Numbered from the stretch's first letter, positions 10,870-20,628 are shown. The stretch is DNA of 50,188 nt from an uncultured Bacteroidales bacterium (GCA_905234275.1 CAJOHD010000013.1:1-50188); one strand, 5' to 3'. The notes: generated by a model not told the origin, from the letters alone. Made by a program: numbers and translations.

Positions 10870-13116
10870 ATGAAAGAAAAACGCTTAAATATCGGAAAAG
10901 TCGCCATGATGTTTCTACTCATCATGACGGTCTTCGTGTCTGATATTCAAGCGAAGGTTTTGGAAGACAGTCTGACAAGACGTCCTAAGGTGGGCGTGGT
11001 GCTTTGCGGGGGCGGCGCCAAGGGCTTTGCGCAAATCAGGATATTGAAGGCTATGGATGAAGCCGGAGTTCCTATCGATTTTATCGGAGGCACCAGCATC
11101 GGCTCGATAATCGGCGCACTCTACGCTGTTGGCTACGACCCTGACATGATTGAGAAAATGGTGCGTGAGCAGGACTGGAACCAGGTGCTTTACGATAAGT
11201 TTTCTGAAGATCTGATGCCTATCGACAAACGAATGGATGAGCGTCGTTATCTCGCCACGTTCCCGATAGCGGATGGCAAAATGAAGGTGAAGTCGTCGTT
11301 TGTGGAGGGCGTTTACGTTAACCTGTTGCTGTCACGACTTATGCTTCCGGCTCACGACATTCGTGACTACAAAGATTTATCGGTGCCGTTTTATTGCATT
11401 GCCACCGATGTGGAACATGCCTGTCAGTATGAGATGAACTCAGGCGACCTGTCACGCTCTGTGCGCGCGAGTATGTCGATACCATTCCTGTTTCAACCTG
11501 TGACGATCGATGGAAGACTGCTCATCGACGGAGGCATGGTCAACAACTTCCCGGTGCGCAACATGAAAGAACATGGTGCCGACATCATCATCGGCATCGA
11601 CCTTGAAGACGAGTCGATACCGGCATCGCAGATCGATAACTCCTTGCAGCTGTTCACCAGTCTGATGAACCTCTCATCGCTCGAAGAGAGCCTCTATGCA
11701 CGAAGCCATTGCAATATCTACATAAAGCCTAATCTTCATGGCCGCGACATGCTGTCGTTCAACGATTTCGATTCTATCATTCAGTTCGGACAGGATGCAG
11801 CCGATAAGTTTTACCCGCAGTTCCAGCGTCTTGCCGATTCGCTTCAAAAACTTGGGTCTTTCAAGATCGAGAGACCTCATGTTCAACCTATCGATGAACT
11901 GACGATCGTGCAAATTAAAGCCGATGGTATTCCGGAGAGACATAGAAACAGCTTCGCAAGGCTCTACACAAAGGAGTTTCCTGCTAAAGTCAAGCTCGAC
12001 GATGTTGAGAATTTGATACTGAAGCTGAAGATTTCTGGCTATTACGACAATCTTTGGTATGACATCTCCGATGCGCCTGGAGGCTACATCCTCACTGTGC
12101 ATTGCGACGAGGTGGCAAACAAGTCGATGTCGGTGGCTATCCACTACGATAACAACTACGGCATTGGCGCGTTGGTTAACTTCACATTTAATAATGTGAT
12201 AAAGAAAATTGACCGTTCGACTATCGGACTTGATGTCAATATCGCTGAAAACCCATACGTCAAAGGGCGTCTCAACACTCAGATGGGTAAATATTTCCGT
12301 TTTGGCACCGATTTGAGCGTTTATTCTGTTGAAATTGACCAATATGACGACAAGCAGATGACCAACTCTTATAGTATTCAGGATAACAACCTCGATATCT
12401 ATATGCAGCTGATACCCAACGTAAAACAGCAGTTCCGCTTGGGTGCCGCGGCCGATTATGTGCACATGAAAGACTTCGTGGGCGACAATCAGCTGAGGAG
12501 CGACTATCATTTTTATTCTTATATGTATCTCAACTATTTTTATAAGAATGAAGATGCTCCAAGTTTCGCGCGTCGCGGTTGGAAAATCGACATCACAGGG
12601 AAATGGTTGTTTTTTGAAGGTGTTAACGATGACGGAACATTAAGCTCCAATGGCTGGCAAAATTCAGTCGTCCTTCACGGAAACATCATAAAATCCTCGT
12701 CAATCGGACGAAAATCAGCTTTGAAATTAGGTTTGGAGGCTGGCTATAAAGTCGGTACTTCGGAGATACCTGTGTTTTATAAGTTTTTCGTCGGAGGACA
12801 GTCGAAGATGAAGTATTTCGACAATATCATAGCGTTTACAGGTCTTGATTTTACTGATAAAGTTGTCGATTATGTGGCTATGGGCAAGATGGCGTGGCAG
12901 TGGAATTTTTATAAGAAATTATATTTGACATTAAATTTAGACGGTGGATTTATCAATAACACCTATGATTTGTGGTTCGACAAAGACAGTTTTGTCGCTG
13001 GTGGCGGCGTGACCTTCGGTGTTGACAGCATGGTGGGACCGGTGGAGGTGAGCCTGATGGGCTCGAACATCAACTCGACTCCTGTCGGATTTATCAACGT
13101 CGGTTTCTGGTATTAG
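10870..13116 (+). CDS. Second patatin-like phospholipase with outer-membrane barrel
   Basis: A 748-aa paralogue of the preceding gene, 10 nt downstream; the ATG at 10870 was preferred to an upstream TTG. It has a signal peptide, GGGAKG (47-52), Ser76 in GTSIG and an Asp in DGGMVNNFPV near residue 220, so the dyad is intact. The segment after the oxyanion loop reads FAQIRIL instead of the common FAHIGAL, which may alter the active-site edge. The barrel ends INVGFWY. The two copies align along their whole length but differ at many positions, so this is an old duplication rather than an assembly artefact. Confidence 0.87.
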   Translation: MKEKRLNIGKVAMMFLLIMTVFVSDIQAKVLEDSLTRRPKVGVVLCGGGAKGFAQIRILKAMDEAGVPIDFIGGTSIGSIIGALYAVGYDPDMIEKMVREQDWNQVLYDKFSEDLMPIDKRMDERRYLATFPIADGKMKVKSSFVEGVYVNLLLSRLMLPAHDIRDYKDLSVPFYCIATDVEHACQYEMNSGDLSRSVRASMSIPFLFQPVTIDGRLLIDGGMVNNFPVRNMKEHGADIIIGIDLEDESIPASQIDNSLQLFTSLMNLSSLEESLYARSHCNIYIKPNLHGRDMLSFNDFDSIIQFGQDAADKFYPQFQRLADSLQKLGSFKIERPHVQPIDELTIVQIKADGIPERHRNSFARLYTKEFPAKVKLDDVENLILKLKISGYYDNLWYDISDAPGGYILTVHCDEVANKSMSVAIHYDNNYGIGALVNFTFNNVIKKIDRSTIGLDVNIAENPYVKGRLNTQMGKYFRFGTDLSVYSVEIDQYDDKQMTNSYSIQDNNLDIYMQLIPNVKQQFRLGAAADYVHMKDFVGDNQLRSDYHFYSYMYLNYFYKNEDAPSFARRGWKIDITGKWLFFEGVNDDGTLSSNGWQNSVVLHGNIIKSSSIGRKSALKLGLEAGYKVGTSEIPVFYKFFVGGQSKMKYFDNIIAFTGLDFTDKVVDYVAMGKMAWQWNFYKKLYLTLNLDGGFINNTYDLWFDKDSFVAGGGVTFGVDSMVGPVEVSLMGSNINSTPVGFINVGFWY

Positions 13117-13141
13117 AATTTAAGATTTAAAGAAATATATT

Positions 13142-13849
13142 ATGAAGTACAAAAGAGTATTACTTAAACTTAGTGGTGAAGCTTTGATGGGAAATCAACA
13201 GTATGGCATTGACCCTCAACGACTTGATGATTATGCAGAAGAGATTGCGGCAGCAGTGAAAGCCGGCGCTCAGATCGCCATCGTCATCGGTGGAGGCAAC
13301 ATCTTCCGTGGCTTACAGGGCGCTTCAAAAGGCATGGACCGCATCCAAGGCGACTACATGGGAATGTTGGCAACTGTCATCAATAGCATGGCAATACAAT
13401 CGACATTGCAGGCAAAAGGCGTGAAAGCCGCTTTATTATCTGGACTTTACATCGACCGTATCGCCGATTCGATGAGTTCGGCAAAAGCTATCAAATTGCT
13501 TGAAGAAGGCTACGTCGTCGTCATCGGTGGCGGTACAGGCAACCCATTCTTCACAACCGACACAGGCTCAGCACTGCGCGCCGTCGAGGTAAAAGCCGAC
13601 ATCATCCTCAAAGGTACCCGCGTTGATGGCATCTATACCGCCGATCCGGAAAAAGATCCTAATGCAAAGAAATATGAATCAATCACTTACGATGAGGCAT
13701 ACCAGAAAAACCTCAAGGTGATGGATCTCACAGCGTTTACTATGTGCAAGGAAAACAACATGCCGATGCTCGTATTCGACATGAATACCAAAGGCAACCT
13801 CACTAAGGTTCTCAATGGTGAAAAAATAGGCACTATAGTGACGAAATAA
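13142..13849 (+). CDS. pyrH: Uridylate kinase
   Basis: A 235-aa cytosolic kinase of the amino-acid kinase superfamily that turns UMP into UDP for nucleic-acid and sugar-nucleotide synthesis. It begins KYKRVLLKLSGEALMG, with IVIGGGNIFRG near residues 47-57, GDYMGMLATVINSMA, and the ATP-site TDTGSALRAVEVKADIILKGTRVDGIYTADP. Length is normal. It stands just before frr, a very common pairing in bacteria. Confidence 0.97.
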   Translation: MKYKRVLLKLSGEALMGNQQYGIDPQRLDDYAEEIAAAVKAGAQIAIVIGGGNIFRGLQGASKGMDRIQGDYMGMLATVINSMAIQSTLQAKGVKAALLSGLYIDRIADSMSSAKAIKLLEEGYVVVIGGGTGNPFFTTDTGSALRAVEVKADIILKGTRVDGIYTADPEKDPNAKKYESITYDEAYQKNLKVMDLTAFTMCKENNMPMLVFDMNTKGNLTKVLNGEKIGTIVTK

Positions 13850-13858
13850 AAAAAATTG

Positions 13859-13866
13859 TATTTTTG
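13859..13866 (+). promoter_or_regulatory. Candidate -7 box for frr
   Basis: TATTTTTG lies 21 nt before the frr start in the short pyrH-frr gap and matches TAnnTTTG. No TTG lies at the right spacing. Confidence 0.4.
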
Positions 13867-13886
13867 TAGCGAAAATTTTAAAGAAT

Positions 13887-14450
13887 ATGACAGAAGAATC
13901 TCAATTTATTTTGGATGAAACTACTGAATCGATGGAAGGTGCCGTCAAACACCTCGAGTCAGAATTTCAGAAAATCAGAGCTGGCAAGGCAAGCCCGATG
14001 ATGCTTCAGGGTGTCAAGGTTGAATATTATGGAACACTCGTCCCGATTGAGCAGACAGCAAATATCGGCACCCCTGATCCTCGTCAGATTATCGTTATGC
14101 CGTTCGACAAGAGCGCCATCAGTGCAATCGATAAGGCTATCCAGGCGGCTAACCTCGGCTTCAACCCGAAAAACGAGGGTGATTTCCTGAGAATTTTGGT
14201 TCCGCCATTGACAGAGGAACGTCGTAAAGATCTTGCAAAACGTGCTAAGACCGCCGCTGAAGAAGCTAAAGTCGGTATCCGTAACATCCGTCGTAACTCA
14301 AACGACGACGCCAAGAAGCTTGAAAAAGAAGGCGTTTCTGAAGACGAAGTGAAGCAGCTCCAGGAAGAAATCCAGAAGCTGACAGACAAATTCGTGAAGA
14401 AGATTGATGATCTTTACGAACTCAAGCAGAAAGACATCCTGACAGTTTAG
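13887..14450 (+). CDS. frr: Ribosome recycling factor
   Basis: A 187-aa factor that, with EF-G, splits the ribosome after termination. The hinge and helix motifs are clear: FQKIRAGKASPMML, VEYYGTLVPIEQTANI, PDPRQIIVMPFDKSAISAIDKAI, and LTEERRKDLAKRAKTAAEEAKVGIRNIRR. The C-terminal helix is highly charged. Its stop codon overlaps that of the convergent ddl gene by 4 bp (14447-14450), leaving no room for a terminator between them. Confidence 0.97.
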   Translation: MTEESQFILDETTESMEGAVKHLESEFQKIRAGKASPMMLQGVKVEYYGTLVPIEQTANIGTPDPRQIIVMPFDKSAISAIDKAIQAANLGFNPKNEGDFLRILVPPLTEERRKDLAKRAKTAAEEAKVGIRNIRRNSNDDAKKLEKEGVSEDEVKQLQEEIQKLTDKFVKKIDDLYELKQKDILTV

Positions 14451-15421
14451 TCAAGAATATTCTCTAATGCCAAACCAAACAGCTTGTCGAGGGTGATTCC
14501 CATGCAGGCTGCTTGTTTTGGCATTATTGATGCCTCCGACATGCCTGGCACGATGTTCACCTCGATGAAAACCAATTGTTTAGGCGTCATGATATAGTCG
14601 AAACGGGCAAAGCCTTTGCACTCGAACTTGTCATAAAGCATCGCCGACGTCGCCTTGACCTCAATTTCTGAAACCTCGTCCAACTCCGCTGGAGTGATTT
14701 CATCAGATTTTCCTGCAGTATATTTGGCTTCGTAATCGAAGAAGTCGTTTTTGCTGACGATTTCGGTGATTGGGAACACCATTGTTTTCCCTTTGACTTC
14801 CATGACGGTGCAAGCCAACTCGCGTCCTTTCACAAATTTCTCGCACATCACCTGATCGCCGGCGCTTAGGGCGTATTCGACGGCTTTCTCAAAGTCTTCT
14901 TCAGCTTTCACCTTGCTCACTCCTACAGAAGAACCGTTGCGCGTAGGCTTAACAAATAAAGGCAGTCCCAGCGTTTTGATGATTTGTTTGGCATCATAGC
15001 TGTCACCTTTATTAATAATGATGGAAGGGGAGACGTTGGCACCTGCCGCAGCCGCTATCTTTTTGCAAAACTCTTTGTGGAATGTCAAAGCTGATGTTGT
15101 GAAATTCGATGAAGTGTAAGGAATTCCAAGCATATCGAAATAACCGAGCAGCTGTCCGTCCTCACCTGGAACACCGTGGATGGCGTTGAAAACAGCGTCG
15201 AAAACAATCTTTTTGCCACCAACTTTTATCGAGAAATCGTTCTTGTCGACATCGGTCTCGGTGCCGTCGTCTTCAAGATGATACCACCTATCTTTCAGAA
15301 TAACAATGACATAAGCCTCATATTTTTTAGGATCGAGATGCTTCTTCACAACTTTCGCGCTGCTGATGGAAATTTCATATTCACCAGAGTAACCGCCACA
15401 GACTATTGCTATTTTTTTCAT
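14447..15421 (-). CDS. ddl: D-alanine--D-alanine ligase
   Basis: A 324-aa ATP-grasp enzyme making the D-Ala-D-Ala end of the peptidoglycan stem peptide. The start at 15421 (MKKIAIVCGGYSGEYEIS) was chosen because the seven residues upstream are not conserved in the family. Motifs include NAIHGVPGEDGQLLGYFDMLGIPYT, LPLFVKPTRNGSSVGVSKV (ATP-grasp lysine), and FARFDYIMTPKQLVFIEVNIVPGMSEASI. The metal-binding part reads EVNIVPG where most relatives have EVNTNPG or EVNTLPG, a mild change. It runs against frr. Confidence 0.95.
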   Translation of the reverse strand: MKKIAIVCGGYSGEYEISISSAKVVKKHLDPKKYEAYVIVILKDRWYHLEDDGTETDVDKNDFSIKVGGKKIVFDAVFNAIHGVPGEDGQLLGYFDMLGIPYTSSNFTTSALTFHKEFCKKIAAAAGANVSPSIIINKGDSYDAKQIIKTLGLPLFVKPTRNGSSVGVSKVKAEEDFEKAVEYALSAGDQVMCEKFVKGRELACTVMEVKGKTMVFPITEIVSKNDFFDYEAKYTAGKSDEITPAELDEVSEIEVKATSAMLYDKFECKGFARFDYIMTPKQLVFIEVNIVPGMSEASIMPKQAACMGITLDKLFGLALENILD

Positions 15422-15452
15422 GTCAAATAAACTTAAATTCAATTATTTTCGT

Positions 15453-15474
15453 TATCTTTGCGAGTTCAAAATTA
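15453..15474. promoter_or_regulatory. Divergent -7 boxes between ddl and the PASTA gene
   Basis: On the plus strand TATCTTTG (15453-15460) points to the PASTA gene at 15492. On the minus strand TAATTTTG (15474-15467) points to ddl, whose start is at 15421. The two boxes are 6 bp apart, so polymerase binding at one should exclude the other. Neither has a clear TTG at 19-20 nt. Confidence 0.5.
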
Positions 15475-15491
15475 CAAAAAACGACGTTATT

Positions 15492-16547
15492 ATGAACGAA
15501 AAAAGTAAAAAAAAGAAAGCTTTTCGTTTTTTGAGAGATAAATGGTTCTATATCAGCTTGATAATCATGCTGTTGCTGGTTGTCGGCGCGCTTTTTTACA
15601 CTTTCAAGAAGCTCGATAAGTTCACTCGTCATGGTGAGGAATTTCCGGTTCCTGACATGGTCGGAATGAATTATGATGAGGCTTTGGAGGTTTATCAAGA
15701 TGAGCTTACATTTATACTTCTTGACAGTATTTATGTTAAAGACTTTCCGGAAGGCGCTGTGTATCAACAGGATCCTGCCGCTGGTCAGAACGTGAAGAAA
15801 GGAAGAAACGTTTATATCATCCGCACCAATATCGCACCTGAGATAGTGAAGATGCCTAACTTGCGTAATCTTTCGCTCCGTCAGGCGATGGTGAGCCTAA
15901 ATATGGTCGGTTTGAAGGTCGATAAACTCGAATTTGTCGATTATTTTGCAAGAAATGCAGTCATCGAACAGAAAATAAAAGACAATGTCATTAATCCTAA
16001 CGACGATGTGGTGAAAGGCTCGGCAGTGACACTTGTGGTGGGTCTCGGAAATGGCTCCAGAATGACCAATCTGCCTGATTTGGTTGGCGTTAGCGTTGAA
16101 GATGCCAAGGATAAAATCAACATGGCATCATTGAATATCGGGATGGAGATATTTATTGATAATGACGAGATTGAAGATCTTTACGTGTCACGTATGGAGC
16201 CTGAATATTCACTCGAAACTTTGGTTCCGCTCGGCTCAACGGTGAACGTTTGGTACAGATCGATCAAAAACTTTGATTTTGAATGGTATAAGTACGAAAA
16301 ATTCCGCCGTGACTCTATCGCTGAGGTCTGGAGAATAAAAAAATATAGTGCCGACACCATAAAATACGTGATTGACAGTTTTAATTATATATTGAAAAAT
16401 AGGACGTTTTCTTATGACCCGGCGCAGCGTGCTCTTGATATGAAGATGAGATATCAGAGACCTGAGCCCGATGAGTTGATTTTTGACTTTGATGATTCGG
16501 AAGACGTTGATAATGAAATAAATACAACTTATTTCTATGATGAGTAA
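15492..16547 (+). CDS. Membrane-anchored PASTA-domain protein
   Basis: A 351-aa protein beginning MNEKSKKKK at 15492; upstream codons to 15420 overlap the promoter and are not used. A basic cytoplasmic start is followed by one membrane span (about 22-44) and an extracytoplasmic part with three PASTA repeats: VPDMVGMNYDEALEVYQ, MPNLRNLSLRQAMVSLNMVGL and LPDLVGVSVEDAKDKINMASL. The C-terminal 80 residues are charged and acidic. PASTA domains bind peptidoglycan fragments. Here there is no Ser/Thr kinase or penicillin-binding domain, so this is an orphan PASTA protein, a form common in Bacteroidota. Its end overlaps the next gene by 11 nt. Confidence 0.88.
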   Translation: MNEKSKKKKAFRFLRDKWFYISLIIMLLLVVGALFYTFKKLDKFTRHGEEFPVPDMVGMNYDEALEVYQDELTFILLDSIYVKDFPEGAVYQQDPAAGQNVKKGRNVYIIRTNIAPEIVKMPNLRNLSLRQAMVSLNMVGLKVDKLEFVDYFARNAVIEQKIKDNVINPNDDVVKGSAVTLVVGLGNGSRMTNLPDLVGVSVEDAKDKINMASLNIGMEIFIDNDEIEDLYVSRMEPEYSLETLVPLGSTVNVWYRSIKNFDFEWYKYEKFRRDSIAEVWRIKKYSADTIKYVIDSFNYILKNRTFSYDPAQRALDMKMRYQRPEPDELIFDFDDSEDVDNEINTTYFYDE

Positions 16548-18468
16548 AAGAATTGTTTTAACGATATTGGTTGCCGTTTCATTCCTGATGAGCGGCAATG
16601 CCCAGGAATATCTCACTGGCTTCAATGGCGGTATTCCTCAACAGGAATCGCTGAAATTGAGAGACGAGGTTACAGCTACATTGCCTTTCTTCGATGATTT
16701 TACCAACGAAGGAGTCTATCCCGATGCATCAAGATGGCAGAATGGAAATGTCTCTGTGAGCTCAGGTTTCCCGAAAATGCCAGTGAATTTTAGGGCTGCC
16801 ACGCTGGATGTCCTTGATAAGTATGGAAAAGTTTATTCAAGAGGCAGCAGCAATCCGTTCTATGCCGATTCGCTTCTTTCTGTGAAGATTCGTCTCGACA
16901 GCGTTGATGGTCATGCACTTACACCTGCCGACTCGCTTTATTTCAGCTTCTACTACCAGCCCGGTGGTTTCGGCGACAGTCCTGAGCACAACGACTCTCT
17001 CGTACTTCAGTTCGGCTATGGCTATGATGAAGTAGTGTTTGACACGGTGCTTCAAAATTATGTCACCCTGCGAAAGACAGCCTGGAAGCAGATGTGGGCA
17101 TCTGATGGTATGGAGTTTGAAACATTCATCGATTCTCTCGATGAAAATCAATATTTTAAAAAGGTGATGATTCCTATTACCGACACTTGCTTCTTCAAAG
17201 AGGATTTCCGCGTGCTTTTCTTCAACTACGGAACGCTGCCAACCCAAATGTATCCTAACGATAGGAGCAATGTGGACCAGTGGAGTATTGATTTTGTGTA
17301 TCTCGATATGAATCGCAGCAAGGATAACGACAATTATCTGACGGTGAACTTTACTCATAATTCTCCATCTTTCCTAAAGCGTTACAGGACAATGCCTTAT
17401 AAGCATTATAGAGAAAATCCGATAAATGAGATCAACAATATTTTTGATATGTATCTCACAAATATGGATGTGAATGCTCACGAGGTGCGTTATTCTTGCG
17501 ATGTAGAAGATAATAATTCCGATTGGAGCTATTCATATTCATCTAATCCGTTTATTATCAATCAGTATTCGAATGTGGGAGTGATGAGGGATTCAGTCGT
17601 GATGGGCAATTTTATCTATCCTTACAATTTGCCTGGCGACACAACGTCATTCACTATTCGTCACACAATAGAAGTGGTTGATGAGCATAGTGGCGAAGTG
17701 GCAGGTGATGTCTTGGAGCATCAGCAGGTGTTTGGTAATTATTTCTCTTACGATGACGGCACTCCAGAAAAAGGCTACGGTCTTGTCCCAAGTGACACTT
17801 ATTTCGCGGTGCAGTTTAAAGTCACTACACTCGACACTTTGAGAGGCGTCCGCATGCTGTTTAACCGCACTTTCAACGATGCGAATTACAATTTCTTCGA
17901 TATCGTGGTGTGGAGAGATAATAACGGCAAACCTGGTTCGGAGATATATTCTCTTAAGAATCAACGTCCTATATGGAACGATAGCGTTATGTATGCCTTC
18001 TCGGAATATTCTTTCGATAAGGTTGTGAAGGTGAATTCCGTTTTCTATGTCGGAATTCGTCAGCATTATTCAAAATCAATAAATATCGGATTTGACTCGT
18101 CATTAGACAGCCGTCAATATAACTTTTATGATGTAGGCGCAGGCTGGAAAAACAGCTCGTTCAGCGGATCGATCATGCTTCGTCCTATAATGGGCAAAAA
18201 TCCTGATTTAGTTGTAAATACTGGCGATTCGGACAATGGTAAAATCGTGCTTTACCCAAATCCGGCAAACGATGTGGTGAGAATCTCGGGTAACGATCAG
18301 ATGGATTATCGTGAGATTGTCATTTTCGACTTGGCAGGAAGAGTCGTCAAACAGGCATTTAATTGCAATGAAATGGATGTCAATGATTTGAAGAATGGCG
18401 TTTATATGTTGCAGGTAGTGAAGGATAATGGTGCGCACGAGACAACTAAATTATTGATTTCTAAATAG
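16537..18468 (+). CDS. T9SS-secreted protein of unknown function
   Basis: A 643-aa protein with tandem ATGs at 16537 and 16540, overlapping the PASTA gene. Residues 1-23 are a signal peptide ending GNAQ. The body is rich in aromatic residues and Asp/Asn with no recognised catalytic motif; the stretches PFFDDFTNEGVYPDASRWQNGNV and YGLVPSDTYFAVQFKV suggest jelly-roll type beta-sandwiches. The last 75 residues are a type A sorting domain (VLYPNPANDVVRISG, then IVIFDLAGRVV, NGVYMLQVV). Type IX secretion would carry it across the outer membrane and attach it to A-LPS. The stable placement between PASTA and rluD-like genes hints at a conserved cell-surface role. Confidence 0.8.
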   Translation: MMSKRIVLTILVAVSFLMSGNAQEYLTGFNGGIPQQESLKLRDEVTATLPFFDDFTNEGVYPDASRWQNGNVSVSSGFPKMPVNFRAATLDVLDKYGKVYSRGSSNPFYADSLLSVKIRLDSVDGHALTPADSLYFSFYYQPGGFGDSPEHNDSLVLQFGYGYDEVVFDTVLQNYVTLRKTAWKQMWASDGMEFETFIDSLDENQYFKKVMIPITDTCFFKEDFRVLFFNYGTLPTQMYPNDRSNVDQWSIDFVYLDMNRSKDNDNYLTVNFTHNSPSFLKRYRTMPYKHYRENPINEINNIFDMYLTNMDVNAHEVRYSCDVEDNNSDWSYSYSSNPFIINQYSNVGVMRDSVVMGNFIYPYNLPGDTTSFTIRHTIEVVDEHSGEVAGDVLEHQQVFGNYFSYDDGTPEKGYGLVPSDTYFAVQFKVTTLDTLRGVRMLFNRTFNDANYNFFDIVVWRDNNGKPGSEIYSLKNQRPIWNDSVMYAFSEYSFDKVVKVNSVFYVGIRQHYSKSINIGFDSSLDSRQYNFYDVGAGWKNSSFSGSIMLRPIMGKNPDLVVNTGDSDNGKIVLYPNPANDVVRISGNDQMDYREIVIFDLAGRVVKQAFNCNEMDVNDLKNGVYMLQVVKDNGAHETTKLLISK

Positions 18469-18476
18469 TTATTGCC

Positions 18477-19529
18477 ATGTCGGAGGATTTTGTTGGCGTT
18501 CTTGGAGATAACACAGAGGAAAGTACCGAGCTTTTCGAGCATTTCCGTATTGTGGCCGACAAAGGTCAGGCTCTCACGCGTGTCGACAAATTCCTGCAAA
18601 ACCGACTGGAAAATGTTTCGCGTAACCGTGTGCAGAATGCAGCAAAGGCAGGAAGCATCTTGGTCAACGACAAGCCGGTGAAATCCAACTATAAGGTGAA
18701 ACCGTTGGATGTGGTGACAGTAGTGTTGGCCTATCCGCCTCGTGAGGTCGTTATCACACCTGAAAACATCCCGCTTCAAGTGGTCTATGAAGACGATGAT
18801 GTCATTGTAGTGAACAAGCAGGCTGGTTTGGTGGTGCATCCCGGTCACGGTAATTTTGATGGGACATTGCTCAATGCATTAGCATATCATTTCAAGGAAA
18901 ACGGCTCGAAAGTGGAGAACGGCTTCGGATATCTGGTGCATCGCATCGACAAGGACACCACCGGACTGATGATTGTGGCGAAAAACGAGACAGCGCAGAC
19001 GGTGCTTGCGGCACAGTTTTATGAGCACTCGATAACTCGTCGCTATCAGGCACTCGTTTGGGGCGATTTCGCTGAAGACGAAGGCACTATAGAAGGCAAT
19101 ATTGGACGCTCAATGCGCGACCGTGTCGCAATGGCAGTGTATCCTGATGGAAGCCAAGGAAAAGATGCAGTGACACATTATAAGGTTTTGGAACGTTTCA
19201 ACTATGTCACTTTGGTTGAATGCCGCCTCGAGACTGGTCGTACACATCAGATTCGCGTGCACATGCAGTATTCGGGACATCCGTTGTTCAACGATGCACT
19301 TTATGGTGGCGACAGGATTCTGAAAGGGACAACATTCTCGAAATACCGTCAGTTTATTGACAACTGCTTCAGCGAGATACCGCGTCATTGTCTGCATGCC
19401 AAAGTGCTCGGCTTCGTGCATCCGATGACAGGGAAGGAGCTGTATTTCGATTCGGAGCTGCCGCAAGATATGCAGGCAGTGCTCGCAAAATGGAGAAATT
19501 ATTTAAAAACTAGAACAGAAGAAAATTAA
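18477..19529 (+). CDS. rluD: RluA-family 23S rRNA pseudouridine synthase (RluD-like)
   Basis: A 350-aa enzyme converting uridines in 23S rRNA (helix 69 for RluD) to pseudouridine. An S4 RNA-binding domain lies at about 27-82 (TRVDKFLQNRLENVSRNRVQNAAKAG). The catalytic motif HRIDKDTTGLMIVAK has the active Asp at residue 158. LETGRTHQIRVHMQYSGHPLFND is the second signature. The first 25 residues are a short acidic extension. The exact target uridine cannot be told from sequence, so RluD is the best guess within the RluA family. Confidence 0.9.
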   Translation: MSEDFVGVLGDNTEESTELFEHFRIVADKGQALTRVDKFLQNRLENVSRNRVQNAAKAGSILVNDKPVKSNYKVKPLDVVTVVLAYPPREVVITPENIPLQVVYEDDDVIVVNKQAGLVVHPGHGNFDGTLLNALAYHFKENGSKVENGFGYLVHRIDKDTTGLMIVAKNETAQTVLAAQFYEHSITRRYQALVWGDFAEDEGTIEGNIGRSMRDRVAMAVYPDGSQGKDAVTHYKVLERFNYVTLVECRLETGRTHQIRVHMQYSGHPLFNDALYGGDRILKGTTFSKYRQFIDNCFSEIPRHCLHAKVLGFVHPMTGKELYFDSELPQDMQAVLAKWRNYLKTRTEEN

Positions 19530-19535
19530 AATATC

Positions 19536-20501
19536 ATGATAGTAATTACAGGTGCAGCAGGATTCATCGCCAGCGTAGTGGCTGGATGTCTCAACGAACG
19601 GGGCAGAAACGATCTCGTCCTCGTCGACGACTTCTCAAAGAAACAAAAAGAAAGAAACTATATCAACAAGAAATATCAGCTTCTTCTCGATAGAAAAGAA
19701 TTTCATAACTGGTTGAAACTCAATCATGATAAGGTTGACTTTATAGTGCACCTCGGTGCCCGCACCGACACTACGGAATTCGACTGGAATGTGTTTGTTG
19801 AGCTTAACGTGAACTATACTGAGCAGCTGTGGACGCTCTGCACCGAGTATCAGATACCTCTCGTATACGCATCGTCCGCCGCCACCTACGGTGGCGGCGA
19901 ACTGGGTTACGTCGATAGCCATGATATCGTCGAAAAACTCCAACCTCTCAACCCTTACGGTCGCTCGAAGAATGAAATCGACAAATGGATTCTGAAGCAG
20001 ACGAAGTGCCCTCCGTTCTGGGCTGGACTGAAGTTCTTCAACGTCTATGGTCCTAACGAATATCACAAGGGTCGAATGGCATCAGTGATCCTGCATTCAT
20101 TCCATCAGATTCAGGAATGCGGTGAAGTGAAACTGTTCCGCTCACATCGTCCTGATTTCAAAGACGGTCAGCAGCTGAGAGACTTTATCTATGTGAAAGA
20201 TATCGCTTCGGTCATACTTTTCTTGATAGAGAAACGTCCTGAAAGCGGCTTGTATAATCTCGGCACTGGTCACGCCCGTTCGTTCTACGACCTCGCTTCG
20301 AACACCTTCAAGGCAATGGGAAAAGAAGTGAATATCAAGTTCATCGACACTCCGCTCGACATCCGCGACAAATACCAGTATTTCACCGAGGCAAACATGG
20401 AAAAACTGCGCAAGGCAGGATACAACAAACCGTTCACCAGCCTCGAAGACGGTGTTTTCGATTATGTTCAGAATTATTTAATGAAAGATAAGACATTCTA
20501 A
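19536..20501 (+). CDS. hldD: ADP-L-glycero-D-manno-heptose 6-epimerase
   Basis: A 321-aa short-chain dehydrogenase/reductase that epimerises ADP-D-glycero-heptose to the L form used in the LPS inner core. The NAD(P)-binding loop is TGAAGFIAS (5-13); the third glycine of the usual GxxGxxG is Ala12, a tolerated variant. HLGARTDTTE, YASSAATYGGG, the catalytic YGRSK pair and NVYGPNEYHKGRMASV identify HldD rather than a general epimerase. It starts 6 nt after the pseudouridine synthase gene. Confidence 0.94.
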   Translation: MIVITGAAGFIASVVAGCLNERGRNDLVLVDDFSKKQKERNYINKKYQLLLDRKEFHNWLKLNHDKVDFIVHLGARTDTTEFDWNVFVELNVNYTEQLWTLCTEYQIPLVYASSAATYGGGELGYVDSHDIVEKLQPLNPYGRSKNEIDKWILKQTKCPPFWAGLKFFNVYGPNEYHKGRMASVILHSFHQIQECGEVKLFRSHRPDFKDGQQLRDFIYVKDIASVILFLIEKRPESGLYNLGTGHARSFYDLASNTFKAMGKEVNIKFIDTPLDIRDKYQYFTEANMEKLRKAGYNKPFTSLEDGVFDYVQNYLMKDKTF

Positions 20502-20508
20502 CAATCCC

Positions 20509-20621
20509 GTCATTTCGACTGGAGTGTAATGAAATGGAACGTAATGGAGAAATCTCCGACAAATGAATCTGTATCAATTGTCGGAGATTTCTCGACTTCA
20601 CTTCGTTTCGCTCGAAATGAC
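20509..20621. repeat. Dispersed palindromic repeat, copy 2
   Basis: It opens with GTCATTTCGACTGGAG, as copy 1 does at 3053, and closes with TCGAAATGAC. An inner pair is formed by GAGAAATCTCCGACAA and TTGTCGGAGATTTCTC, which match as reverse complements. It fills the gap between hldD (+) and merR (-), which converge, so it can act as a two-way terminator hairpin. It is about 35 bp longer than copy 1. Confidence 0.75.
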
Positions 20622-20628
20622 GTGAATA

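Noticed and set aside
10870..13116. Second patatin gene as an assembly duplication
   Set aside because: The two copies differ along the whole length and have distinct signal peptides and barrels.
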